From NCBI RefSeq assembly GCF_030345075.1, contig NZ_CP128361.1, positions 4,092,001-4,156,000 of the forward strand: a stretch of 64,000 nt of DNA. Direction: 5' to 3'. The stretch's first letter is position 1; each line of letters opens with the position of its first letter. The DNA comes from Solwaraspora sp. WMMA2065 (GTDB taxonomy: Bacteria; Actinomycetota; Actinomycetes; Mycobacteriales; Micromonosporaceae). Below the pieces are notes generated by a model. It did no database searches. It saw only the letters and a list, made by a program, of their open reading frames with translations, and was not told the DNA's origin. Shown here piece after piece: positions 24,323 through 33,430 of the stretch. Position numbers and translations under genes: made by a program.

Positions 24323-26539
24323 ATGTCCGTACCCGGATCGACCGTGTCCAGACCGATGGCCGCCGCCGTGGCGGCCGTCATCGGAATCCCGTTGGCCGTC
24401 ACCCTGCCCGCGCCCGCCACCGCCACTACCCCCGCAGCGGCCCTCGCCACAGACCCGGCAGCGGCCCCGGTCACGACCGCCGAGGCGACCGCCACCGCCG
24501 TCGGCAACGGCGACGCGATCGTGCACCTGTTCCAGTGGCGGTGGAACTCCATCGCCGAGGAGTGCGAGGCAACACTCGGCCCGGACGGCTGGGGCGGGGT
24601 CCAGGTATCCCCGCCGCAGGAGCATGTGCTGCTGCCCAGCGCCGAAGGTGCCAGCTACCCCTGGTGGCAGGACTACCAGCCGGTCTCGTACCGGATCGAC
24701 CAGACCCGGCGTGGCGACCGGGCCGACTTCGTCGACATGGTCGAACGCTGCCGCGACCAGGGCGTGAAGATCTACGTCGACATGGTGCTCAACCACATGA
24801 GCGGCACCGGATCGGTCGGCAGCGGGCCGGGCAGCGCCGGCACCGTCTACAGCAAGTACGGCTACCCGGACCTGTTCGGCGACGGCTCCGGCGACAGCTA
24901 CGGCTACGCCGACTTCGGCCCCTGCTACCGCACCATCAGCAACTGGGGCAGCAAGACCGAGGTGCAGGACTGCGAACTGCTCGACCTGGCCGACCTCAAC
25001 ACCGCCGATCCGGAGGTACGCCGCAAGATCGCCAAGTACATGAACTCGGTGATCGCGCTCGGCGTCGCCGGGTTCCGGGTGGACGCCGCAAAACACGTCC
25101 AGGAAGCCCACCTGGCGGACATCATCTCCCGACTCGACGACGTGCCCGGCTTCGGCGGCCGACCCGACCTGTTCCACGAGGTGTACGGCGACGGCACCAT
25201 CCCGTACACCGCATACGCGCCGTACGGCAAGGTCACCAACTTCGACTACCAGCGGGCGGTCTCCGCGGCCTTCCGCGACGGCACCATCGCCCAGCTGGCC
25301 AGCGTGCCGCACTACGGCGGGCTGACCGGCGACCGGGCCGTCGTCTTCATCGACAACCACGACACCCAGCGGGCCACCCCGACGCTCACCTACCAGGACG
25401 GCGACCGCTACTACCTGGCCGACGCGTTCATGCTCGCCCACCCGTACGGGACCCCCCAGTTGATGTCCAGCTATGCCTTCGGCCCAGTGGTCGCCCAGGG
25501 GCCGCCGAGCACCGGCGACGGCACCACGCTGCCGACCGACTGCGCCAGCGCAGAGTGGATCTGTGAGCACCGCGACGAGCAGGTCGCCGGGATGGTCGGC
25601 TTCCGCAACGCCACCGCCGGCGCCGGCATCAGCGCCGTGCTCACCGACGGCAACGGCCGGCTCGGCTTCGCCCGCGCCGACCGCGGGTACGCCGCGTTCA
25701 ACGCGACCGGCAGCACCTGGAGCCGCAGCTTCACCACCAGCCTGCCGGACGGCTGGTACTGCAACGTGGCCCGGGGCACCTACCGGGCGGACAGTGGCAC
25801 CTGCACCGGTGGCACGATCGCCGTCACCGACGGCGGCTTCCACGCCGACATCCCGGCGAACCGGGCGGTGGCACTGCACGTCGCGGCGCGGCTCGACTGC
25901 ACCGACCCAGCCGGCTGCGGCCCGGTCGATCCGCCCCCGGGCGACGGCACCCCGGTAACGGTGACCGTGCAGACCACGCCCGGCCAGCAGGTACGGGTGG
26001 TCGGCTCGCTGCCCGAACTCGGCTCCTGGAACCCGGCCGACGCGGCACCGCTGGGCACCGACGCGGCCAGCTACCCGACCTGGACCGGCTCCGTCGACGT
26101 CCCGGACGGTACGGCGTTCGAGTGGAAACTGGTCAAGGTGGCGTCGAACGGCGCGGTCGAGTGGGAAGCTGGCGCCAACCGCAGCGGCGTCGGCGGCACC
26201 CCGCTCACCGCCACCTGGGGCCAGCCCGGCTCCGGCGGAGAGCAGCCGGGCACCGTCGCGGTCACCTTCGACGTCACCGCGACCACCTGGTACGGCCAGG
26301 ACGTCCTGGTCGTCGGCTCGGTCCCGGCGCTGGGCTCGTGGGACCCGACCCGGGCGGTCGCCCTCGCTGCGGACGACTACCCGGTCTGGTCGGGCAGCGT
26401 CGCGCTGCCGGCCGGTGAGTCCTTCGAGTACAAGTACGTCAAGCGGGCACCGGACGGCACTGTCGACTGGGAGTCGGGCGGCAACCGCAGTGCCACCCCG
26501 GCCGGCGACGCGACGACCCTCACCGACACCTGGCGATGA
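24323..26539 (+). CDS. secreted GH13 alpha-amylase with two C-terminal CBM20 starch-binding domains
   Basis: 738 residues from ATG 24323 with GGAG 6 nt upstream. Signal peptide about 1-33; GH13 catalytic domain with C-domain (about 60-515). The catalytic triad is visible: nucleophile D254 (GFRVDAAKH), acid/base E286 (FHEVYGDG) and D347 (FIDNHDTQR); DMVLNHM supplies region I. Two CBM20 domains follow (about 525-625 and 635-738), each with VVGSxPxLGSWxP and the late WESGGNRS/WEAGANRS binding loop. It hydrolyses starch extracellularly. Tandem CBM20 suggests raw-starch binding. A perfect hairpin terminator follows at 26547. Confidence 0.95.
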   Translation: MSVPGSTVSRPMAAAVAAVIGIPLAVTLPAPATATTPAAALATDPAAAPVTTAEATATAVGNGDAIVHLFQWRWNSIAEECEATLGPDGWGGVQVSPPQEHVLLPSAEGASYPWWQDYQPVSYRIDQTRRGDRADFVDMVERCRDQGVKIYVDMVLNHMSGTGSVGSGPGSAGTVYSKYGYPDLFGDGSGDSYGYADFGPCYRTISNWGSKTEVQDCELLDLADLNTADPEVRRKIAKYMNSVIALGVAGFRVDAAKHVQEAHLADIISRLDDVPGFGGRPDLFHEVYGDGTIPYTAYAPYGKVTNFDYQRAVSAAFRDGTIAQLASVPHYGGLTGDRAVVFIDNHDTQRATPTLTYQDGDRYYLADAFMLAHPYGTPQLMSSYAFGPVVAQGPPSTGDGTTLPTDCASAEWICEHRDEQVAGMVGFRNATAGAGISAVLTDGNGRLGFARADRGYAAFNATGSTWSRSFTTSLPDGWYCNVARGTYRADSGTCTGGTIAVTDGGFHADIPANRAVALHVAARLDCTDPAGCGPVDPPPGDGTPVTVTVQTTPGQQVRVVGSLPELGSWNPADAAPLGTDAASYPTWTGSVDVPDGTAFEWKLVKVASNGAVEWEAGANRSGVGGTPLTATWGQPGSGGEQPGTVAVTFDVTATTWYGQDVLVVGSVPALGSWDPTRAVALAADDYPVWSGSVALPAGESFEYKYVKRAPDGTVDWESGGNRSATPAGDATTLTDTWR

Positions 26540-26546
26540 CCAAGCG

Positions 26547-26584
26547 GTGTACGGCGGACCGGCTCCGCGCGGTCCGCCGTACAC
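26547..26584 (+). terminator. hairpin terminator of the alpha-amylase gene
   Basis: Perfect 15-bp stem, GTGTACGGCGGACCG (26547-26561) against CGGTCCGCCGTACAC (26570-26584), with an 8-nt loop, 8 bp after the stop codon. No T-run. Confidence 0.82.
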
Positions 26585-26658
26585 CCGGCGGCCGAGCTGA
26601 TAGCCTCGGCCCGGGTGGACGGACCGGCTGCGGACGCCTGCCGTTCGGGAGGTCACCG

Positions 26659-27594
26659 GTGCGAATCGGGCCGCGGGTAGCAACCGTCGTAGTCAACTAC
26701 CGGCACTACGACGACACTGTCCGTTGCCTCACCTCGCTGCAGGCCAGTGACACCGCCGACCAGCGGGTGATCGTCGTCGACAACACCGAACGGGAGCACC
26801 ACGGGCCCGATCTCACCGACCTGCTGGATCCGGCCGTGGAGGTCGTCTCGGCCGGCGACAACGTCGGCTTCGCCGCCGGCTGCAACATCGGGATCCGGGC
26901 CGCTCTGACGTCGTCCGCCGAGTTCGTCTGGCTGCTCAACCCGGATGCGGTCGTCAGCGCGGAGACGTTGACCCGCCTGCTGCGCACCGCCGAGGAGCAT
27001 CCGGACGCCGGGATCGTCGGCAGCCGCATCCTCGACGGCGGACACCCGGCCCGCATCCTGTTCAACGGCGGCGTGATCAAGGGCCACGGGTCCACGTACC
27101 ACGCCGACGCCGGGGTGTTCGATCCGTCCGTGCCGGACGGAGCGGTGCGCGACGTCGACTACGTCACCGGCGCGTGTTTCCTGATCCGGCGGGAGACGCT
27201 CCGCCAGATCGGTCTGCTCTCCGAGGACTACTTCCTCTACTACGAGGAGACCGACTACTGCCTGCGAGCCCAGCAGGCCGGCTGGCGCACCGTCCTCGCG
27301 CCCTACTCCCGGGTGTGGCACTACAAGCGGTCGGCCGGCAGGTACCCGCCGCCGTACTACGTCTACTACATGTGCCGCAACCGGATGCACTTCAGCAAGC
27401 GGTTCTTCACCGCCCCGCTGAGCGAGATCGAGTCGGAGCTCGAGGCGTTCGTCACCTGTTGGCTCCGGCAGGTCGACACCCACGCCCCGCAGTTGCGCGG
27501 CGGCTACGAAAAGCTCGTCGAACTGGCTCTCGCCGACGGCCGGGACGGTCGACTCGGCCGCCGCGACGACATCGACGCACTCGTCTCGGGCTAG
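26659..27594 (+). CDS. GT2-family glycosyltransferase, rhamnosyltransferase-like
   Basis: 311 residues from GTG 26659 with GGGAGG 9 nt upstream; the frame upstream runs through the amylase terminator. GT-A fold motifs: VATVVVNYRHYDDTVRCLTSL, VIVVDNTE, GDNVGFAAGCNIGIR, the DxD-type LLNPDAVV, GACFLIRR and EDYFLYYEETDYCLRAQQAG. This is the pattern of GT2 enzymes adding rhamnose or similar sugars to surface polysaccharides. The methyltransferase/glycosyltransferase fusion follows 181 bp downstream on the same strand. Confidence 0.9.
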   Translation: MRIGPRVATVVVNYRHYDDTVRCLTSLQASDTADQRVIVVDNTEREHHGPDLTDLLDPAVEVVSAGDNVGFAAGCNIGIRAALTSSAEFVWLLNPDAVVSAETLTRLLRTAEEHPDAGIVGSRILDGGHPARILFNGGVIKGHGSTYHADAGVFDPSVPDGAVRDVDYVTGACFLIRRETLRQIGLLSEDYFLYYEETDYCLRAQQAGWRTVLAPYSRVWHYKRSAGRYPPPYYVYYMCRNRMHFSKRFFTAPLSEIESELEAFVTCWLRQVDTHAPQLRGGYEKLVELALADGRDGRLGRRDDIDALVSG

Positions 27595-27775
27595 CCGCAG
27601 ACGGGCGGTTCGCTAACCGGGCCGGGTCGGCCCGGTAACCGGACTTGACGTGGTTGCTGTCGCTTCGCCGCCAGTCACCCCGTTGATCCAGTAAAGTTGC
27701 TGTTCAGCCACCCCCTGCGCCCCCACTACGCACCGCCCGGCCGACGAGGCCCACGGCGCACCCGCGGAGACGGCA

Positions 27776-30700
27776 ATGAGCAGATACTCCTACAGCTTCG
27801 AGCCGGAGGACACCAACAACACCGCCGCCGCCGTCTACCGGCTGGCGGCGAGCGGCGGTCCCCGGGTGCTCGATCTGGGCTCGGGGCCGGGCATCGTCTC
27901 CGGCATGCTCGCCACCGTCGCGGGACGTACCGTCACCTGCGCCGACGTCGACACCGAGGCGCTCGCCGAGGCCCGGGCCGGCGGCGTACAGGAGACGATG
28001 GTCGTCGACCTGCGGGAACCGGACTGGCCCGGTGCGCTGGCCGGCCGCGAGTACGACGTGGTGATCCTCGCCGACGTGCTGGAGCATCTGATCGAACCGG
28101 GTTCCGTCCTGCGCGCACTGCGGGACGACAAGATCCTCGCTCCGGACGGTCTGCTGGTCGTCAGCTTCCCGAACATGGCGCACGAGTCGATCATCATCGA
28201 GTTGATGACGGGCAACTTCGAGTACACCAGGACGGGCCTGCTGGACTCGACCCACCTGCGCTTCTTCACCCGGACCAGCATGCAGACGCTGCTGGAGTCG
28301 AACGGGTTCCTGGTCAGCGCGACACACCGGACGATCCGGTCCGCCGAGCAGACTCCGCACCGCGCCCGCGCCTTCGAGATCAGCGCCGAACTGCGCCGGA
28401 TGGTGGCCCAACTCGGTGCGGAGGCCGAAACCTACCAGTACGTCGTGGAGTGCCGGCCGTCCACCGAGGCGGTCCGGATCAGCCTCGCCGAGCAGCGGCT
28501 CACCGCCGAGCATTCGGCCCACCTCGACGCGCTGGCCGTCAACGAGCGGCTGACCGCGCAACTCGACGACCTGCAGCACCGGCACCGGCAACTGGACGAG
28601 CAGTTCCGCCTCGCCCAGGACCTGGTCGGCCAGGAACGACTCGACGCGCTGCAGGCCCGTGAGACGCTGCGCCGGGCCGAGCAGGAACGGACGCAGTTCC
28701 AGGCGAAGCTCAAGGACTCTCAGCAGAAGGTCAAGGAGCTGCAGGAGACGGCCACGAGGCTGCAGACCCGGATCAACAAGATGACCAACAGCAACACGTA
28801 CCGGGCCGGAAAGATGGTCCGGTACGTGTTCCGGCCGAACGAGGGCCTGCGGGCCGTCAAACGCCGACGGAGCCGGTCGACCAACCGACGCGCCACGGCC
28901 GGCACCGGTGCCAGCGCCGACAGCTCGGACGGCCGAGGGGCGCCGGCCACCAACGTGCCGGCCCAGTTCCACGGGCTGACCGCTGATCCGGTGCTGTGCG
29001 ACGCCTACCGGCGGGCCTGCGCAAAGGACCGGTTTCACCGCTCGGACGCGGTGCGGGTGGCGTTCTGCGTCTCCACCGTCGACCTGGACGCCGGCCGTGG
29101 CGACCTCTACGTCGCCGTCGGGATCGGCCGCTACCTGCAGCGGCACGGCTACGAGGTCGCGTACCTGCCGGCGGAGCGCTGGGCGGAGCTGCCACCGGAG
29201 ACCGACGTGGCGCTCGCCATGATCCCGACGTTCGACCCGCTGACCGTGCCGGACCGCTGCCGGATCGTCGCCTGGGTCCGCAACGAGACCGACCGCTGGC
29301 GAGAGCATCCGCACCTCGCCCTGTTCGACACGGTGGTCGCCTCCTCCTCCGCCTCGGTCAGCCGGCTGCGCGAGCACTACGACGGGCCCGTCGGGTTGCT
29401 GCCGCTCGGGGTGGACACCGAGCTGTTCACCCTGCCCGGTGCCGACCAGGTCCGCGGTGGAGCGGTGACGACGGTCAACTCGTGGGGCCGGGAGCGGCAC
29501 CTGTACCAGTGCCTGCGCGGGGTGGACATCACCTTCCCGTTCGTCGTCTTCGGCGAGAAGCGCGGGCTGAACTCGTACTTCTCCCGGTACGCCGGCGGCC
29601 CGACCAGCTATTTCAACCTGCCGGGCCTGTACCGGCGGGCGCTGCTGGTGCTCGACGACCTCAACCACACCACCCGGCCGTACGGCAACGTCAACTCGCG
29701 GCTGCTGGAGAGCCTGGCGGCGGGCGCGCTGCCCCTGACGAACTGTCGGATCGGGCTCGCCGAACTCGGGCTGGCGGAGCTTCCCACGTACAGCGACGCG
29801 GCCAGCCTGGGCGACCTGATCGCCCGGCTGACCGGCGACCCCGCCGGCACCGTCGCGCTGGCCGGCCAGCTGTCCGCGGTGGTACGCGAACGGCACTCGT
29901 TCGCCCGCCGGGCGGCGGACCTGCACGCGGTGATCGACGGCCTGGACCCGCAGCCGCGCCGGGCCTACAGCCGGTTCGTCGGCGCGTACCCCTACTACGT
30001 GGACAATCCGTACCAGCAGCTGCTGATGTCGGGTCTACCCGACGTCGGGGTGCGGTGGTTCCCGGTCGCCGACGCCGTCCGGGACTCCGCCGCCCCGCAC
30101 CTGGCCGCCGGTCGGCTGGACAACTACGTCCTGCACGTGCACTGGACCGATCCAATCGTGCACCCGGCCACCGACGACCAGCAGGCGGCGACGCGGCTGG
30201 CCGAGTTCCAGAACCGGATCGCCGACCTACGGCGGCGGGGCGGCCGGCTGATCTGGACCATCCACAACGTCTTCCCGCACGAGTGGAAGTACCCGGAGGT
30301 GGAGAAGGAACTGGCCCGGTACCTCGCCGCCGAGGCCGACGTCGTGCACCTGCTCTGCCCGGAGACGGTGGCGGCGACCACGCCACACTATCCGTTGCCG
30401 CCGGAGAAGGTCCGGATCGTCCGGCACAGCAGCTACCTCGGGGTGTATCCCGACTCGGTGAGCCGGCTCGCGGCCCGTCGCCGGTTCGGGTACGCCGCCG
30501 ACGACCACGTCCTGCTGTTCTTCGGTGGGATCCGACCGTACAAGGGGGTCAGCGAACTGCTCGACGCGTTCACCGCGGCCGGCGAGCAGGACCCCCGGCT
30601 GCGGCTGATCGTCGCGGGGGCGCCGAAACGGCTCGACCCGCGCGACGGGCTGGCCGAACGCTGCGACCGTGACCCCCGGATCACCGCGATGTTCGATCCG

Positions 30701-31051
30701 GTCCCGGACGAGGAGGTCCAGTTCTACTTCAAGGCGGCGGACACGGTGGTGCTGCCGTACCGCACGGTGCTCAACTCGGGCAGCTTCCATCTGGCGGTCT
30801 CGTTCGGCCGCCCGGTGGTGGCGCCAAGGCTGGGTGCGTTGACCGCACTGCTCGATCCGGCGTACACCATCGGCTTCGACCCGGCGGCCCGCGACGGGCT
30901 GACCGACGCCCTGCTGGCCTCGACCGGGCTGCGCGGCAGGCACGTGGAGCTGGCTGCCCGGGCCGCCGCCCGCAGCTACCAGTTCGGCGACATGGCCCGC
31001 GACTACGCCAAGATGGTCACTGAACTGTTCGAGACCCCACACCGCGACTGA
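27776..31051 (+). CDS. methyltransferase / coiled coil / CgeB-like GT / GT4 multidomain fusion
   Basis: 1091 residues, four parts. (1) SAM methyltransferase, 1-215: VLDLGSGPGIVSGML, CADVDTEA, DVVILADVLEHL, HLRFFTRTSM. (2) Charged coiled coil, about 235-345, ending in a basic region. (3) CgeB/YkvP-like glycosyltransferase, about 420-715: GLLPLGVDTELF, FVVFGEKRGLNSYFSRY, LNHTTRPYGNVNSRLLESLAAGALPLT split across the motif. (4) GT4-type GT-B domain, about 740-1085: LHVHWTDP, TIHNVFPHEWKYPEVE, LLFFGGIRPYKGVSELLDAF, YFKAADTVVLPYRTVLNSG. Part 4 resembles the separate GT4 at 55649. Probably builds and methylates a surface glycan on the cytosolic face. Confidence 0.88.
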   Translation: MSRYSYSFEPEDTNNTAAAVYRLAASGGPRVLDLGSGPGIVSGMLATVAGRTVTCADVDTEALAEARAGGVQETMVVDLREPDWPGALAGREYDVVILADVLEHLIEPGSVLRALRDDKILAPDGLLVVSFPNMAHESIIIELMTGNFEYTRTGLLDSTHLRFFTRTSMQTLLESNGFLVSATHRTIRSAEQTPHRARAFEISAELRRMVAQLGAEAETYQYVVECRPSTEAVRISLAEQRLTAEHSAHLDALAVNERLTAQLDDLQHRHRQLDEQFRLAQDLVGQERLDALQARETLRRAEQERTQFQAKLKDSQQKVKELQETATRLQTRINKMTNSNTYRAGKMVRYVFRPNEGLRAVKRRRSRSTNRRATAGTGASADSSDGRGAPATNVPAQFHGLTADPVLCDAYRRACAKDRFHRSDAVRVAFCVSTVDLDAGRGDLYVAVGIGRYLQRHGYEVAYLPAERWAELPPETDVALAMIPTFDPLTVPDRCRIVAWVRNETDRWREHPHLALFDTVVASSSASVSRLREHYDGPVGLLPLGVDTELFTLPGADQVRGGAVTTVNSWGRERHLYQCLRGVDITFPFVVFGEKRGLNSYFSRYAGGPTSYFNLPGLYRRALLVLDDLNHTTRPYGNVNSRLLESLAAGALPLTNCRIGLAELGLAELPTYSDAASLGDLIARLTGDPAGTVALAGQLSAVVRERHSFARRAADLHAVIDGLDPQPRRAYSRFVGAYPYYVDNPYQQLLMSGLPDVGVRWFPVADAVRDSAAPHLAAGRLDNYVLHVHWTDPIVHPATDDQQAATRLAEFQNRIADLRRRGGRLIWTIHNVFPHEWKYPEVEKELARYLAAEADVVHLLCPETVAATTPHYPLPPEKVRIVRHSSYLGVYPDSVSRLAARRRFGYAADDHVLLFFGGIRPYKGVSELLDAFTAAGEQDPRLRLIVAGAPKRLDPRDGLAERCDRDPRITAMFDPVPDEEVQFYFKAADTVVLPYRTVLNSGSFHLAVSFGRPVVAPRLGALTALLDPAYTIGFDPAARDGLTDALLASTGLRGRHVELAARAAARSYQFGDMARDYAKMVTELFETPHRD

Positions 31052-31137
31052 GCCGGTACGCGTGACGGCCGGTCGGACGCACCGGGCCGCACCCTGCCAC
31101 TGCGGAGGGCACATTGGAGGATCACTAAGATCGCCCG

Positions 31138-32523
31138 GTGACCATCCGACGTACCGCCCAGGTTGTCCTGATCGGACTATTGGGCGTCATCATCCTGCCC
31201 GGAACCCCGCCCGCCGGTGCCGACGAGACCACCGAGAACCTGCGGATGCAGCTGGTCCTGGACGTCAGCGGCTCGATGCGAGAGCCCGACATGAACGGCC
31301 AGACCCGGATGGCCGTCGCCCAGCGCGCGTTCAACGAGGTCGTCGACGCCGTGCCGGCGGGCACCGACCTCGGCATCCGGGTCCTCGGGGCCACCTACCC
31401 CGGCGACGACAAGGCCCTCGGCTGCCAGGACACCCAGCAGATCGTACCGGTCGGGCCGGTCGACCGCGACCAGGCGAAGGCCGCGATCGCCAGTCTGCGG
31501 CCTACCGGCTTCACCCCGATCGGGCTGGCGCTGCGGGAGGCGGCCAAGGATCTCGGCTCCGGTGAGACCGCCCGACGCATCGTCCTGATCACCGACGGCG
31601 AGGACACCTGCGCCCCGCCCGACCCGTGTGACGTCGCCCGGGAACTCGCCGCCCAGGGCACCCGGCTGATCGTCGACACGCTCGGCCTCACCCTCGACGA
31701 CAAGGTCCGCCAGCAGCTGGTCTGCATCGCCGGGGCCACCGGCGGCACGTACACCACCGCGCAGAGCGCCGACCAGCTCGCCGACCGGATCAACCAGCTG
31801 GTCGACCGGGCCCAGGACACCTACACCCGGACCCCGGAGCTGGTCACCGGCAGTACCGACTGCACGGCGGCGCCGCTGCTCGCGGCAGGTGTCTACACCG
31901 ACCGGGAACGTTTCGAGGAGCACCGCTGGTACCGCGTACCGATCCGGGCGGACCAGGAGCTGCGCGCCTCGGTGAGCATCGCGTTGGACCGCCCGGTGAA
32001 CCGGGACTACGGGATCCTGCTCCGGGCCGTCCATCCCAACGGCCGCGAGCTGGTCCGGGGTACCGACGCCGGCAGCGGCCGGACCGACGTACTCTCCACC
32101 GGCCTGCGATGGTCCGCCGGCCCGGACACCGACCGGACCGACGACACCGGCCCGGACGGCGACACCGACCGCGCCGACGGCACCGGCCAGACCGACGACA
32201 CCGGTGGAACTTCTGACCCGGCCGGTACGCCGTCCGGAACCGTCTCCGCCGCCGCGTCGACGGCCGCCGGCACGGAGCCACCGCCCGCCGAGGTCTGCCT
32301 GGTGGTCAGCAACTCGTTCGCCGCCGCTGGCGGGGCCGGTGACGCCCCTGGCATGCCGATCGAGCTCACCGTCGATCTGGTCGCCGCCTCCCCCACCCCG
32401 GACAGCCCGGGTCTCGGCCGTGGCTGGCTGCTGCTGGTCGTGCTGAGCCTCGCCGGGCTGGTCACCGGAGTCCTCGCCGGCTGGCTGACCCGCTGGTGGA
32501 CCACCGTCTGGAAGGAGAGCTGA
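31138..32523 (+). CDS. membrane-anchored von Willebrand factor A-domain protein
   Basis: 461 residues. Signal peptide about 1-30 (hydrophobic VVLIGLLGVIILPG, cut near AGA); vWA domain about 35-230 with a complete MIDAS: DVSGSM, the Thr in RPTGFTPIG and ITDGEDTC. A less conserved exported domain (about 235-330), an Asp/Thr/Gly-rich low-complexity stretch (about 335-370) and a C-terminal transmembrane helix (about 430-452) follow. Metal-dependent protein binding at the cell surface is expected. Start GTG 31138; GGAGG lies about 20 nt upstream, farther than usual. The next gene begins 1 bp after the stop. Confidence 0.85.
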   Translation: MTIRRTAQVVLIGLLGVIILPGTPPAGADETTENLRMQLVLDVSGSMREPDMNGQTRMAVAQRAFNEVVDAVPAGTDLGIRVLGATYPGDDKALGCQDTQQIVPVGPVDRDQAKAAIASLRPTGFTPIGLALREAAKDLGSGETARRIVLITDGEDTCAPPDPCDVARELAAQGTRLIVDTLGLTLDDKVRQQLVCIAGATGGTYTTAQSADQLADRINQLVDRAQDTYTRTPELVTGSTDCTAAPLLAAGVYTDRERFEEHRWYRVPIRADQELRASVSIALDRPVNRDYGILLRAVHPNGRELVRGTDAGSGRTDVLSTGLRWSAGPDTDRTDDTGPDGDTDRADGTGQTDDTGGTSDPAGTPSGTVSAAASTAAGTEPPPAEVCLVVSNSFAAAGGAGDAPGMPIELTVDLVAASPTPDSPGLGRGWLLLVVLSLAGLVTGVLAGWLTRWWTTVWKES

Positions 32524-32524
32524 G

Positions 32525-33385
32525 TTGACCCGTCGTACATTCCGGCTGACCCGCGCCGGCCTGGCCGTCGGCACCGCTGGCGCCGCCGTCCTCCTTGTCG
32601 CGACCCCGGCGGCGGCCGAAGGCCCCACCCCGGCACCGGCGGAGGCCACCCTCACCAAGGCCGGAACGTCGTTCCTCACCGCTGCGGCGGTCCACATCGA
32701 CCAGCCGGTCCGGGTCTCGGCCGCGACCGGTGAGTACCTGTACTGGTCGTTCCCGGCCCAGGCCGGCCAGACCAGCTCGATCGCGGCGACCGTGACCCTC
32801 GCCGATGCGGCGGCGCGCAGCGGCGCGTCGACCTGGACCATCGACGTGTTCGACGGGCTGCGCCGCCGCCAGCCGTGCACCGCGGGCATGCAGTCACCCG
32901 TCGGATCCGCCACTGACCGGCAGGTACGGGCGGGCTGCGCACTGCGGCAGGTCCGAGCCTGGGCGGAGCCGTGGTCCGCCGATCCGCTACCCGGCACCTA
33001 CTACGTCCGGCTCTCCGTCACCGACCTGCCGGAGCAGGACCTCGGTCTGCCGGTGCAGGTCGAGCTACGGGTGAGCGTCGATATCTCGGACGACACCAGC
33101 CCGGAGGGCGGCCGGCTGGAGGCGCCGCTGACGCCGACCGTACGGCAGGGGGCGGTGCTCACCAGCGCGACCGGCGACACCGACCCGGCGGACGCCACCG
33201 GTCAGGTCAGCGAACAGTCCTGGTGGGACAGTGTTGCCGGCTGGTTCAGCGACTGGTTGCCCGGCCTGACGAGTCGGTGGTTCTGGACGGTGGCCGGTGG
33301 CGTACTGGCCGCCGTCGGTGGCGTGGTCGGCTTCGGGCTGACCCGCCGGCCACGCCGCCGGGCCGGCCCCGCCGCAGCCAGCTGA
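32525..33385 (+). CDS. exported C-terminally anchored protein, partner of vWA protein
   Basis: 286 residues from TTG 32525, with AAGGAGAG overlapping the previous gene's end. Signal peptide about 1-32 (AAA cleavage); a strand-rich exported domain (about 38-190) with GEYLYWSFPAQAGQTSSIAA, similar in feel to the post-vWA domain of the previous protein; then a Thr/Asp spacer and a C-terminal transmembrane helix (about 255-276) ending in RRPRRR. Family not recognised. Shared topology and a 1-bp gap suggest the two proteins form a surface complex. Confidence 0.72.
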   Translation: MTRRTFRLTRAGLAVGTAGAAVLLVATPAAAEGPTPAPAEATLTKAGTSFLTAAAVHIDQPVRVSAATGEYLYWSFPAQAGQTSSIAATVTLADAAARSGASTWTIDVFDGLRRRQPCTAGMQSPVGSATDRQVRAGCALRQVRAWAEPWSADPLPGTYYVRLSVTDLPEQDLGLPVQVELRVSVDISDDTSPEGGRLEAPLTPTVRQGAVLTSATGDTDPADATGQVSEQSWWDSVAGWFSDWLPGLTSRWFWTVAGGVLAAVGGVVGFGLTRRPRRRAGPAAAS

Positions 33386-33400
33386 CCTGCTGACCGGCTG

Positions 33401-33429
33401 CGGACTCGGCCGACCGGGCCGATAGTCCG
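33401..33429. terminator. hairpin between convergent genes
   Basis: CGGACT-CGGCC (33401-33411) pairs with GGCCG-at-AGTCCG (33417-33429) around a short loop with a small bulge. It lies between the exported protein stop (33385) and the convergent stop at 33431. Confidence 0.55.
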
Positions 33430-33430
33430 G

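Noticed and set aside
24266-26683. 805-codon minus-strand open frame opposite the amylase gene
   Set aside because: Val/Gly/Arg-rich mirror of a high-GC gene; the plus strand has the full GH13 and CBM20 motifs.
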